The notes: generated by a model from the sequence alone, not told the origin. A stretch of 64,000 nucleotides of DNA from Aliarcobacter lanthieri (GCF_013201625.1 NZ_CP053839.1:930001-994000), one strand, 5' to 3'. Shown: positions 36,706 to 45,563, counted from the stretch's first letter. Program-made: numbers and translations.

Positions 36706-38820
36706 ATGATATTTAAAAATATTAAGGTTGAAAATTTTAAAGGATTAAAAGATATATCTTCTCCATTATCTAAATTTACTTGTATAATTGGAGAGAATAA
36801 TGCTGGAAAATCAACTTTTATTCAAGCTCTTTTACTTTTTATAAAAGGAACTAAATTAACAAAAGAAGATTTTTTTGATACTTCAAAAGATATCCTTATC
36901 TCTGTAGAAATTGATAATATTAGAGAAAAAGACTTAGAGCTAATTGATGAAACTCATAGAGAAAAATTTAAAAGCAATATTTTATTTGATGCAGATGGAA
37001 AAGGTTCTATTAAATTAGCTAGAAGATACTCAAAAACTGATTATAGTTCTAAATTAAGGAATATAAAGTTTATTCCTAAAGACAAACGGTTTAATAAAAG
37101 TGATATTGATGAATTATTAAAAGGTAAAAAAGGTAATGAGATACCTATAGTTCTCGCTAAAAACTATCCAGAATTAGATGAAGAAAAAATTTTAAATGTT
37201 AAAACATTAACAAAAGCTAAAGAATTGATAAATAACTATATATCAACTCTCAATGATGATGAAATGGAAGAAAAAGATATCTCTTTAGATACTGGAATTA
37301 ATAATTCTATCACTTCATTTTTTCCTGAACCTATTTACATTCCAGCTGTAAAAGATTTATCAGATGATATGAAAACTAAAGATAGTGCATCATTTGGAAA
37401 ATTATTAAATATTCTTTTAGATGTTATTGAAGATGATTTAAGTGAAGCAAAAGGAGTATTTGATGAACTGAGAAAAAAACTTAGTAAAACATATGATAAA
37501 GAAGGAAATTTAAACCCTGATAATAGATTAGAAAAAGTTAAACAAATTGAAGAGACTATACAAAAGAATTTAAATCAAACATTTAAAAATGTTTCTATAG
37601 ATTTAGAAGTTCCACCACCAGAAATTAAATCAATTTTATCTAATGCAAATATTATTGCAAATGATGGAGTAATAGGACCTATTCAGAATAAAGGTGATGG
37701 GTTTAAAAGAGCAATTACATTTAGTATATTAAGAAGTTATGTAGAACTAGCTAATTCTGAAGATTGGCAAAAGGATAAAGATAATTTTAAAGAAAAAGAT
37801 AGGTTCTTATTTTTATTTGAAGAACCAGAATTATATTTACATCCTAAGGCTCAGAATATCCTTTTTGAAGCATTATCTAAAATTTCAAATGACCATCAGA
37901 TGATTGTTTCAACACATTCTCCACTTTTCTTTTCTTCTGACGAAACAAAAACATTTATAAAGATAAAAAAGATAGATGATGCAGTTAAATCATATTCAAA
38001 AGTTTCTCATATTGATTTAACTGATATGAGTAAGAAAGATCAGTTTCAATTAATTTCTTTTGAAACAAGTAATCATGCCTTCTTTTCTGATAAAGTAGTT
38101 TTAGTTGAAGGAGATACTGAATTAATTGTTTTACCTCATATTTCAAAAACACTTAACAGTAAGTATGATTTTAAAAACAATTCAATAAGTTTGGTAAAAA
38201 TAAATGGAAAAGGTAGTTTTAAGAGATATAAAGATTTCTTCAAAAAATTTGACTTAAATATTTATTTTGTAGCAGATCTTGACGTGTTACTAGATGGTTT
38301 TGAGAAATTAGAACCAAGTGAAGAAATAAAAAAAATTCATAGTGATTTATTATCTCTTATAAATGAAAAAGTTTCTAATGTAGAGATTCAACCTTTAGCC
38401 ACAAGAAAATATAAAGATAAATTATCAAAGAGTATTAGTAAAAGTATTTATGAACAAATAAAAGATGCTAGAAGTATAGATGATAAAGAAAAAGTTTTGG
38501 AATTACTTGATGAATTATTTTCTTTTGAACAAAAAAAAGCTGAGCTATTAGTTTTACAAGATAAAAAAAATGAATTCCAAGATGTAGTTTCAAAAAAAAG
38601 AGAACTGTTAAAGCTTCTCAGAAAAAACAATATCTTTGTGTTAGAAGCAGGAGATATAGAGTCTTACTATCCCAAAGAAATAGCTCGTGATGATAAGCCT
38701 ACTCAAGGACAAAATTATTGTGAACTAATTGATTCAAAAGAAAAACTTTTCAAAGAATACTCTATAATAGATGAAGATAAAATTGAATTTGAATTAATAT
38801 TTGAACAAATATTTGCATAG
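36706..38820 (+). CDS. OLD-family ATPase/TOPRIM nuclease
   Basis: A 704-residue protein. The N-terminal ABC/SMC-like ATPase has Walker A GENNAGKST at residues 29-37, a signature-like GDGFKRAITFS near 330, Walker B LFLFEEPELYLHP near 370 and a switch region IVSTHSP. The C-terminal TOPRIM domain has VVLVEGDTELIVLP near 465 and YFVADLDVLLDG near 520. OLD proteins are nucleases of phage defence and retrons; GajA of Gabija is one. The expected GajB helicase is missing; a PD-(D/E)XK protein follows after 9 bp instead. Confidence 0.85.
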   Translation: MIFKNIKVENFKGLKDISSPLSKFTCIIGENNAGKSTFIQALLLFIKGTKLTKEDFFDTSKDILISVEIDNIREKDLELIDETHREKFKSNILFDADGKGSIKLARRYSKTDYSSKLRNIKFIPKDKRFNKSDIDELLKGKKGNEIPIVLAKNYPELDEEKILNVKTLTKAKELINNYISTLNDDEMEEKDISLDTGINNSITSFFPEPIYIPAVKDLSDDMKTKDSASFGKLLNILLDVIEDDLSEAKGVFDELRKKLSKTYDKEGNLNPDNRLEKVKQIEETIQKNLNQTFKNVSIDLEVPPPEIKSILSNANIIANDGVIGPIQNKGDGFKRAITFSILRSYVELANSEDWQKDKDNFKEKDRFLFLFEEPELYLHPKAQNILFEALSKISNDHQMIVSTHSPLFFSSDETKTFIKIKKIDDAVKSYSKVSHIDLTDMSKKDQFQLISFETSNHAFFSDKVVLVEGDTELIVLPHISKTLNSKYDFKNNSISLVKINGKGSFKRYKDFFKKFDLNIYFVADLDVLLDGFEKLEPSEEIKKIHSDLLSLINEKVSNVEIQPLATRKYKDKLSKSISKSIYEQIKDARSIDDKEKVLELLDELFSFEQKKAELLVLQDKKNEFQDVVSKKRELLKLLRKNNIFVLEAGDIESYYPKEIARDDKPTQGQNYCELIDSKEKLFKEYSIIDEDKIEFELIFEQIFA

Positions 38821-38829
38821 GATACTAAA

Positions 38830-39906
38830 ATGAAAAAAAGTCAAATGAGAGGTTATTTATATGAAATTTTTGTTTCACACCTTTTGCAAAAAAATGGTTT
38901 CCTAAAATGTACTCAAGGATCTCAACAATTTATTGATATGGGAATAATATCTAATGATGGTGAAATTGTAGGTCGTGGTACTCAACATCAAATTGATTTT
39001 ATAGGTTTATATACTAGAAATATTCCTTTTGTATTTCCTATTAGATTACTAGGAGAATGTAAGTTTTGGGAAAAAAAAGTCGATAAATCATTTATAAGAC
39101 AGTATATTGGTATACATAAGGATATTTCAGAAAACTATATCTCTTCTATGAGAGGGACAACAAATAGGTTTTTAGATATACCTGTTATTTTTTCAGCAAG
39201 TGACTTTGATAAAGAAGCAGTAAATTTAGCTTGGGCACAAGGTATTAATTTAGTTTCTCATTCTAGGTTACCAATATTAAAAAATATAATCGAAGTAATT
39301 AAGATAATTGTAGAAACTTTATATGATCATTATGATTATCAACCAATAAAAAGATTTGTAGAAAGATTTCTTAATGAAGAAGATATTGAAATTAGTGAAA
39401 CTTATTTAGATTTTATAACTAGATTTATTGAATATTTAAATAATAATTTGACTATCTTTGATGTTGAGGATTTTGTAGATTCATTAAGTAGGTTACAGGA
39501 TAGCAGAATCAATACATTTTTATTTGCAACGAATGAGAAAGGAATTTTAATTAATTTAATTAGTGAAGATACATTCCCAAATAAAGATGATGATTTTGAC
39601 GTAGATTTTTTTGAAACAAATTCAGAAGATTGTATGATATATTTTGATGATGAGAATAGTGATGAAAATGGAGAAAGGGTATTTTATATTACTTTAAATA
39701 GAGACCCCTCTCAAAGAAAATTTTATTTTCAAGCAAATAATGCTTTATTGAGTAAAGATTTTCCACAATTGTCTTTAAAGGATAGAATGGAAAGAAAATT
39801 AGAATATTTCTCTGAACTTTCAATAATTAAAGAAGTAAATGGTTTGACAAGAATAATAAAATTAAATGTTAATCTTGAAACAGTTATGCATAATAATGTA
39901 AGATAA
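38830..39906 (+). CDS. Mrr-like PD-(D/E)XK nuclease domain protein
   Basis: A 358-residue protein whose first 130 residues form a restriction-endonuclease-like fold: QIDFIG with D56, then a strand LLGECKFW with E76 and K78, then a conserved helix. This D-x19-E-x-K pattern is that of Mrr/REase-type nucleases. Residues 140-358 are unfamiliar, with acidic stretches (NKDDDFDVDFFE). The product probably cuts DNA; its target is unknown. It is tightly placed between the OLD gene (9-bp gap) and the HNH gene (16-bp gap), suggesting one complex or pathway. Confidence 0.7.
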   Translation: MKKSQMRGYLYEIFVSHLLQKNGFLKCTQGSQQFIDMGIISNDGEIVGRGTQHQIDFIGLYTRNIPFVFPIRLLGECKFWEKKVDKSFIRQYIGIHKDISENYISSMRGTTNRFLDIPVIFSASDFDKEAVNLAWAQGINLVSHSRLPILKNIIEVIKIIVETLYDHYDYQPIKRFVERFLNEEDIEISETYLDFITRFIEYLNNNLTIFDVEDFVDSLSRLQDSRINTFLFATNEKGILINLISEDTFPNKDDDFDVDFFETNSEDCMIYFDDENSDENGERVFYITLNRDPSQRKFYFQANNALLSKDFPQLSLKDRMERKLEYFSELSIIKEVNGLTRIIKLNVNLETVMHNNVR

Positions 39907-39922
39907 TTATCTAAGGACATAT

Positions 39923-41122
39923 ATGAGTAATAATATATTATTTGAAAATTTTATTAAATATGGTATTGATGAAGATTTATCAAAAAAATTAGTAGATTTG
40001 GATTTGACAGTTTCTAAATGTAAAGCGTTATCCCAAAATGATTTAAAAAATAAGTACAAACTAAATGAAAATGAAATATCTATAGTAAAAACTTCTACAA
40101 AAAGACAACCAATTGATAAAAAAGTTGTTGATACACTATTAAAAAATAGCAATTATATATGTAATGTATGTAAAGGTGAAAAAAGTCATAGCTTTATAAT
40201 TCATCATATTGAGGAGTATGAAAAATCACAAGATAACTCATATAATAATTTAATAGTACTATGTCCTTCTGATCATGATCTTGCTCATAAACAAGGTGTT
40301 TCTTTAACAAATAAGATTTCAAAATCACAATTAAGAAAACTAAAAACTGAGTGGGAAGAAGAAGTTAGAAAAAAGAACGAAATAAAAGCAAGTGAGAATA
40401 TTAATATCAGAGATGAAGTAGTAGATTTTGTTAATATTCAAAGGTTAGAAGAATTAGTTTTATTAACTTTTAAAAGAATACCAGATACTTATGTAACTCC
40501 TTCTTTAAAAAATAAAAAAATTTTGAATAATGATGGTTTTTTTGATGAAGAATATGTAAGAAAAAATCTTTCATCTTCTCCTATGTTATTTAGTTATATC
40601 AACGCAGGGGAAGGTATTCATTATTTAGAGTTATTAAGGAAAATAGTGAAGAAAAAGAATTTTATTGATATAAGAAGTTTTTTTAAAATACGTTCAATAA
40701 ATAAAAAACAGATAAATGGTCAATATGTTTTTTTTACAGGAGGTTTTTATAGCCGTTCTGTAGGATTACCTTTAAAAGGCAATGAACCATTAGTTGTTTT
40801 TCATTATAAAAAGCAAAATATTAGAATTGAATGTAAAATTGATTCACAATATGCTCTATCTCAATCAGCGTTGGGAAGATTGGGGGTAAAAACAGTTTAT
40901 TCTATTTATGGTGTAGTCAAAAATACATTTAAAGATAAAGATAATATTTGGGTAATATCTATCAGTCCTTATATAATTGGATTTCCTGAAGAATATTCTC
41001 GTATAAGTCCATTTTATTCTAATTATGAATTTGATGAAGAACCATTTTTTGAAGATATTGTATTAGAAAACTCAAGTTTTGATATTGATGAATGGCTTCA
41101 AGAAATTAAAGAAAATTCTTAA
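39923..41122 (+). CDS. HNH endonuclease domain protein
   Basis: A 399-residue protein. The HNH core at about residues 78-123 has C80 and C83 (CNVC), H94-H95, N109 and C114 with H118 and H122 (CPSDHDLAH), so zinc knuckle and catalytic residues are present. The N-terminal 60 residues look helical, and the C-terminal 230 residues are not recognised; they contain a beta-rich stretch (FTGGFYSRSVGLPLKGNEPLVVF). It probably nicks or cleaves nucleic acid. Its location after the OLD and PD-(D/E)XK genes suggests a defence module. Confidence 0.7.
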   Translation: MSNNILFENFIKYGIDEDLSKKLVDLDLTVSKCKALSQNDLKNKYKLNENEISIVKTSTKRQPIDKKVVDTLLKNSNYICNVCKGEKSHSFIIHHIEEYEKSQDNSYNNLIVLCPSDHDLAHKQGVSLTNKISKSQLRKLKTEWEEEVRKKNEIKASENINIRDEVVDFVNIQRLEELVLLTFKRIPDTYVTPSLKNKKILNNDGFFDEEYVRKNLSSSPMLFSYINAGEGIHYLELLRKIVKKKNFIDIRSFFKIRSINKKQINGQYVFFTGGFYSRSVGLPLKGNEPLVVFHYKKQNIRIECKIDSQYALSQSALGRLGVKTVYSIYGVVKNTFKDKDNIWVISISPYIIGFPEEYSRISPFYSNYEFDEEPFFEDIVLENSSFDIDEWLQEIKENS

Positions 41123-41129
41123 GTTAATT

Positions 41130-42605
41130 ATGAACCTCTCTAAATCCCTCTACACAAAAGGCATCCAATGCCCAAAAGCACTTTGGCTTAAAAAGTATAA
41201 GCCAAGTGTACTAACACCACCAGATGAATCGGCTCTTGTAGTATTTGAAACTGGAAATATAGTAGGAGATTTTGCTTGTCAACTTTTCCCTCATGGAAAA
41301 GAAGTGCCATATTCAAAAAACTATGATGAGATGATAGCTACTACAAAACAGTGGCTTGATGATGGAGTGGAAAATATCTATGAAGCTACATTTAACTTTT
41401 CAGGCATTTTAATTATGGTAGATATTTTAACTATTCAAAATGATGAAGTATCTATTTATGAAGTTAAAAGTTCTACAGAGGTAAAAGATATATATTTGCA
41501 TGATGTATCTATCCAGTATTATGTACTTAAAAACTTGGGTTTTAAAGTAAAAAGTGCAAATGTAATTCATATAAATAATGAATACATAAGAGGTGATGAG
41601 CTAGATATACATCAACTTTTTAAAATAGTTGATGTTACAAATGAAGTTATATCAATGCAATCAAATATTCCAAATATTTTAAAAGAGTTTGAAATATATT
41701 TAGAAGATAAAGAGAATGAACCAAATATTGATATAGGTAAACATTGTAATAATCCCTATGAATGTGATGCAAAAGAGTACTGTTGGAAAGTTCAAAGACA
41801 AATACCTGATTATTCTATATTTAATATTTTCAATCTTGGAAGTAAAAAACAAATAGAACTATATAATAGAGGTATTATAAATATAGATGATATTCCACAC
41901 AATTTTGATATGACTTCTATTCAAGCACAAGCTGTTGAAAACTATAAATCAAAAATTACATATATAGATATAGAAAATATCAAATCATTTTTACAAAACC
42001 TAACTTATCCGATATATCATTTAGACTTTGAAACATATCAACAAGCAATTCCAAAATACAAAGGTTTAAAACCATTTGAACAAATACCATTTCAATACTC
42101 ACTTCATATTGAGCATGAAGATGGAAGACTTGAACACAAAGAGTATTTAGCTCAAGATAGTGTTGATAGTAGATATGAACTTGCTCTTAGACTTTGTGAA
42201 GATATCCCAAGTAATGTTACAGTATTAGCATATAACATGAGTTTTGAAAAAGGTGTAATAAAAAGATTAGTAACACTATTTGAAGAGTTTAGTGAACATC
42301 TTTTAAGTATAAATGAAAATATGCAAGATTTGATGATACCTTTTCAAAAGAAATGGTATGTAAGACCATCTATGAATGGAAGTTATTCTATAAAGTACGT
42401 TTTACCAGCACTTGTTCCAGAATTTGAAAAAGCTTATAAAGAACTAGATGGAGTTCAAAATGGAAGCCAAGCTATGAATGCATTTGCAAAACTTAGTTTA
42501 CTTGATAATGAAGAAAAACAAAAACTTAGAAACTCACTTTTGGAGTATTGTAAACTTGATACTTTGGCTATGGTAAAGATCTTAGAAAAATTAAAAGCTA
42601 ATTAA
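41130..42605 (+). CDS. DUF2779 protein: Cas4-like nuclease plus DnaQ-like domain
   Basis: 491 residues from the ATG at 41130; an in-frame ATG 51 bp upstream lies inside the HNH gene and is rejected. The N-terminal part resembles Cas4/RecB nucleases: C14 in IQCPKALWL, VDIL ... IYEVKSST as the D/ExK site, and a distal cysteine group (CNNPYECDAKEYC, about 204-217) for an Fe-S cluster. The C-terminal DUF2779 part has YHLDFETYQ near residue 300, like DEDD exonucleases. Such proteins are widespread and poorly characterised; DNA end processing is likely. Confidence 0.72.
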   Translation: MNLSKSLYTKGIQCPKALWLKKYKPSVLTPPDESALVVFETGNIVGDFACQLFPHGKEVPYSKNYDEMIATTKQWLDDGVENIYEATFNFSGILIMVDILTIQNDEVSIYEVKSSTEVKDIYLHDVSIQYYVLKNLGFKVKSANVIHINNEYIRGDELDIHQLFKIVDVTNEVISMQSNIPNILKEFEIYLEDKENEPNIDIGKHCNNPYECDAKEYCWKVQRQIPDYSIFNIFNLGSKKQIELYNRGIINIDDIPHNFDMTSIQAQAVENYKSKITYIDIENIKSFLQNLTYPIYHLDFETYQQAIPKYKGLKPFEQIPFQYSLHIEHEDGRLEHKEYLAQDSVDSRYELALRLCEDIPSNVTVLAYNMSFEKGVIKRLVTLFEEFSEHLLSINENMQDLMIPFQKKWYVRPSMNGSYSIKYVLPALVPEFEKAYKELDGVQNGSQAMNAFAKLSLLDNEEKQKLRNSLLEYCKLDTLAMVKILEKLKAN

Positions 42606-42658
42606 AATCTAGAAAAAGATATACTTTTTTCTAGAAAATATTTAAAAGGTTTGATTTA

Positions 42659-43270
42659 ATGAAACTCTATAATATGGTATTTTATTTTATATCTGGACAT
42701 GGAAAGGGGTGGGCTTTTTCATCTGTTGATTTAATAAAAAAATTTGATAGACAACAAATAGACAATATTTTATCAGATTTAACAAAAGATAAAAAAATTA
42801 GAAGAGTAGCAAGAGGAATATATGATTATCCAAAATATAGTGAGTTTTTAAAAAAAGAGTTAAATCCTGATATAGATGAAGTAGCTCGTGCATATGCTAG
42901 AAAATTTAATTGGAAAATAGAAGTTTCAGGAGATACTGCTTTAAATATATTAGATTTATCTACTCAAATTCAAGCAAAATATATATATCTTAGTAATGGG
43001 GTAAATAGAAGTTACAAATTGTTTAATAATATGGAAATAGAGTTTAAAAAAGCTCCTTTAAAAGATATAGGTTTTAAATATAAAGAGAGTTCTTTGATTG
43101 TTCAATCTTTAAAAACTTTAGGCAAAGAGCATATTACAAATGAAATAATAGAAAAAATAAGAAATCAAATTGATTTTAAAATGTATGATAAAATTTTAAA
43201 TGATACAAAAACTTCAACGGTTTGGATATATGAAGCAATAAAACAAATATGTAAAGATAATAAAAAATGA
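42659..43270 (+). CDS. AbiEi-like antitoxin (DUF6088)
   Basis: A 203-residue protein with an N-terminal winged-helix (AFSSVDLIKKF ... QIDNILSDLTKDKKIRRVARGIYDYPKYS) and a C-terminal domain, typical of AbiEi/DUF6088 antitoxins of type IV toxin-antitoxin systems. It should bind its own promoter; a 53-bp gap before it can hold one. Its last 4 bp overlap the AbiEii toxin gene. Confidence 0.82.
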   Translation: MKLYNMVFYFISGHGKGWAFSSVDLIKKFDRQQIDNILSDLTKDKKIRRVARGIYDYPKYSEFLKKELNPDIDEVARAYARKFNWKIEVSGDTALNILDLSTQIQAKYIYLSNGVNRSYKLFNNMEIEFKKAPLKDIGFKYKESSLIVQSLKTLGKEHITNEIIEKIRNQIDFKMYDKILNDTKTSTVWIYEAIKQICKDNKK

Positions 43271-44163
43271 ATAATATAGCAAATTTAACTAAACAAAAAA
43301 GAGCTGAACTTTTTAGTGAAACAGCAACTTTGATGAAAACAACAAATGCTATTGTTGAAAAAGATTTTTGGGTTGTTTGGACTTTAGATAAAATATTTAG
43401 TGATGATAGATTAAATAAAATATTAATGTTCAAAGGTGGAACAAGCCTTTCAAAAGTATTTAATCTTATAGGAAGATTTTCAGAAGATATAGATTTAATT
43501 TTAGATTGGAGATTAGTATCAAAAGAAAATCCATTAGATGAACAAGAATCAAAGAATAAACAAACTAGGTTTAATGAACAAATAAATGAAAATGCAAAAA
43601 TTTACATAAAAGATATATTGTTACCAATAATTTCACAAAATTTATCTCCATTATGCAGTTGTAATATATCTGAAGATGAATTCTCAATAAATGTTAATTA
43701 CCCAAATGCTTTTGATGATACTTATTTAAGGCCTGAAATCTTGCTTGAAATTGGACCTTTAGCTTCTTGGTTACCAAGTGATAGTTTTGAAATATCATCT
43801 TTTGCTGCGATTAAATTTCCACAAGTTTTTGAAAAGCCAACTTGTAATATAAATACAATAGTTGCTAAAAGAACATTTTGGGAAAAAGCAACTATATTAC
43901 ATCATGAAGCTAATAGACCAGTTGATTCTACAATACCTATAAGATATTCAAGACACTATTATGATTTAGCAATGATGGCTCAAAATAAAGTTAAAGATGA
44001 AGCATTAAATGATTTAGATTTGTTAACAAATGTTGTTGAGTTTAAACAAAAATTTTATCCAAGAAATTGGGCGAAATATGAAGAAGCAAAAAAAGGAACA
44101 TTTAAACTTTTACCTCCAAAATTTAGACTTGATACTTTGGAAAAAGATTATAAGGCTATATGA
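43267..44163 (+). CDS. AbiEii/AbiGii nucleotidyltransferase toxin
   Basis: A 298-residue nucleotidyltransferase. The signature FKGGTSLSK (residues 56-63) and FSEDIDLIL with the DxD pair D74/D76 give the metal site. IVEKDFWVVWTL near residue 30 is another family block. AbiEii-type toxins transfer nucleotides, in known cases to tRNA ends, and arrest growth during phage infection. It is the last gene before the right-hand tRNA-Leu, which by chance or selection may be a relevant target. Confidence 0.87.
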   Translation: MNNIANLTKQKRAELFSETATLMKTTNAIVEKDFWVVWTLDKIFSDDRLNKILMFKGGTSLSKVFNLIGRFSEDIDLILDWRLVSKENPLDEQESKNKQTRFNEQINENAKIYIKDILLPIISQNLSPLCSCNISEDEFSINVNYPNAFDDTYLRPEILLEIGPLASWLPSDSFEISSFAAIKFPQVFEKPTCNINTIVAKRTFWEKATILHHEANRPVDSTIPIRYSRHYYDLAMMAQNKVKDEALNDLDLLTNVVEFKQKFYPRNWAKYEEAKKGTFKLLPPKFRLDTLEKDYKAI

Positions 44164-44257
44164 TTTTTGATAAAAAACTTACATTTAACGAGATAATTTA
44201 TATTTTAGAAAACTTGGAAAAAGAGATAAATATAATTTAAGAAAAGTTTTATAAAAG

Positions 44258-44341
44258 TGGTAGCCCTGGTCGGAATCGAACCGACACTCCAGTGGAATAC
44301 GATTTTGAATCGTACGCGTCTACCAATTCCGCCACAGAGCC
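44258..44341 (-). tRNA. tRNA-Leu(CAA)
   Basis: 84 nt with CCA encoded. The acceptor GGCTCTG pairs with CAGGGCT (two G-T pairs), the D arm contains GGAATTGGTAGAC, and the anticodon stem TACGA/TCGTA is perfect around loop TTCAAAA (anticodon CAA, reads UUG). There is a short type II variable arm, and the T stem GTCGG/CCGAC surrounds TTCGATT. This copy looks functional and marks the right end of the island. Confidence 0.9.
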
Positions 44342-44384
44342 ATTTGTTTTTTAACAAAATATAAAAATTAAGTTATGTACCTAA
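44258..44384. repeat. Right direct repeat (tRNA-Leu plus 5' flank)
   Basis: Partner of 31368-31491 in the same orientation. Similarity covers the tRNA and about 40 bp of its 5' flank, then stops. Confidence 0.65.
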
Positions 44385-44405
44385 AATATGTACTTAACTT
44401 TTTTA

Positions 44406-44486
44406 AAGTCCATTACTAACGAACTTTGAAAGGGTTTAGACATCAGATTTTGAATCCCTTGTGTCTACCAATTTCACCACAGCGGC
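44406..44486 (-). pseudogene. tRNA-Leu remnant, intact 5' half only
   Basis: From 44486 downward the sequence starts as a tRNA-Leu: acceptor GCCGCTG, TGGTGAAATTGGTAGACAC D arm, and AGGGA then TTCAAAA anticodon loop (CAA). After the loop the stem partner is lost (TCTGA instead of TCCCT) and no matching acceptor strand follows; only a TTCG-containing piece recalls a T arm. The gene seems broken at the anticodon loop, a frequent crossover point of tRNA-targeting integrases. Confidence 0.6.
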
Positions 44487-44502
44487 ATATAATTTGAAAA
44501 TA

Positions 44503-44539
44503 AAAAAGGAGTTTATCAATAAATTGACAAACTCCTTTT
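44503..44539 (-). terminator. Rho-independent terminator of the HU gene
   Basis: AAAAGGAGTTT pairs with AAACTCCTTTT (11 bp), extended by TCAA/TTGA after one mismatch. On the minus strand the stem is followed by a T-rich tail. It lies 12 bp after the HU stop codon. Confidence 0.75.
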
Positions 44540-44550
44540 ATAAGCTATAA

Positions 44551-44826
44551 TTACTTAGCAACAGCTTCTTTTAAAGCTTTTCCAACTTTGAATTTAGCAA
44601 CAGTTGTAGCAGGAACATTAACAGTTTTTGTTGTACCTGGAACTTTTGCAGTTCTAGCAGCTCTTTCAGCTGTAGTAAATGTACCAAATCCTATAAAACT
44701 TACAGAATCTTTTTTTACTAAAGCCTCAGTAATAGTTTCTAATACAGCATCAACTGCACCTTTTGCATCTTTTTTAGATAAACCTGCTTTTGCAGCAACT
44801 GCATCAATAAATTCAGCCTTGTTCAT
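44551..44826 (-). CDS. hup: DNA-binding protein HU
   Basis: A 91-residue HU/IHF-family protein that bends and compacts DNA: MNKAEFIDAVAAKAGLSKKDA, then FIGFGTFTTAERAAR, then an arm with VPGTTKTVNVPATTVAKF and the closing FKVGKALKEAV. It is alone, with GAGGAGTT before the start and a strong terminator behind. It belongs to the core genome and marks the outside of the island. Confidence 0.95.
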   Translation of the reverse strand: MNKAEFIDAVAAKAGLSKKDAKGAVDAVLETITEALVKKDSVSFIGFGTFTTAERAARTAKVPGTTKTVNVPATTVAKFKVGKALKEAVAK

Positions 44827-44927
44827 GGATAACTCCTCATATAAAATAAATTGAGAAAACTTTAATCTAATTAAACTTTAATTTAGCTAAAAAAAATGAG
44901 TTTCAAGTAAAAATTATGATATTTTTT

Positions 44928-45506
44928 CTATTTAAAGGTAGATTTTATGCTTAAAAGCCTACAAGAATTCTCCAAAATTGCTATTTTCTTTACAAGTTGA
45001 TGAATATCTCTATCATAAATATAAGTTCCAATTCCCTTAATAATTAGAAGATTGTGTTCAGTATTTTTTATATGTTTTGTTATTTCTAAAGAACTTCTTT
45101 TACTCCAAGTAGAAAAATCTCCAGGATCATATATTGGTATTTCACCAAATTTAGTTTTTCCTAAATAATCTTCAAATACAATTTTTTCATGGACCAAAGT
45201 GTATGCTGTTGTGTATATTGGCATTCCAAAAGCTATATATTTTGCTTCATGGATATTTGTATATATTGATGAATGAATATGAGCATCTACACTAGCAATA
45301 TTCCATCTATAATCTTGGTTATTCATATTCAATGTAGAAAAAGATTGTTCATCTATTCTATCAAATACAGCATCTCTTGTATTTATCATAAAGTGTTCGA
45401 AATCAAGTTTAGCTGATATTGCTCCTTGATAAATTCCAAAAAAGTTTTTTGTAAACATAGATAAAGATAGTTCAGAAAGTAGTTTCACTGTATCTTGATT
45501 TATCAT
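44928..45506 (-). CDS. Class II aldolase/adducin-like protein
   Basis: 192 residues from the ATG at 45506 (AAGG upstream). A longer frame to 45578 is rejected because it would run into the divergent rsmH start. The class II aldolase fold is suggested by LSLSMFTKNFFGIYQGAISAK at the N-terminus and by VDAHIHSSIYTNIHEAKYIAFG, which takes the place of the zinc-binding HxH region. The match to metal ligands is imperfect, so the activity and substrate are uncertain. Confidence 0.7.
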   Translation of the reverse strand: MINQDTVKLLSELSLSMFTKNFFGIYQGAISAKLDFEHFMINTRDAVFDRIDEQSFSTLNMNNQDYRWNIASVDAHIHSSIYTNIHEAKYIAFGMPIYTTAYTLVHEKIVFEDYLGKTKFGEIPIYDPGDFSTWSKRSSLEITKHIKNTEHNLLIIKGIGTYIYDRDIHQLVKKIAILENSCRLLSIKSTFK

Positions 45507-45563
45507 TTTAAGCCTTAATTGAATTTTCGCTATTATAACCCACTTTAAATAAAAGGATAGTTT

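Noticed and set aside
36706-39906. A Gabija system (gajA-gajB)
   Set aside because: The ATPase/TOPRIM half fits GajA, but the next gene is a PD-(D/E)XK protein without helicase motifs, and no UvrD-like gene lies nearby.
36706-41122. A Septu system (ptuA-ptuB)
   Set aside because: The ATPase carries a TOPRIM domain, the HNH protein is about twice the usual size, and another nuclease lies between them.
44406-44486. A third working tRNA-Leu beside the one at 44258
   Set aside because: Only the 5' half folds; the anticodon stem and acceptor stem have no partner strands.
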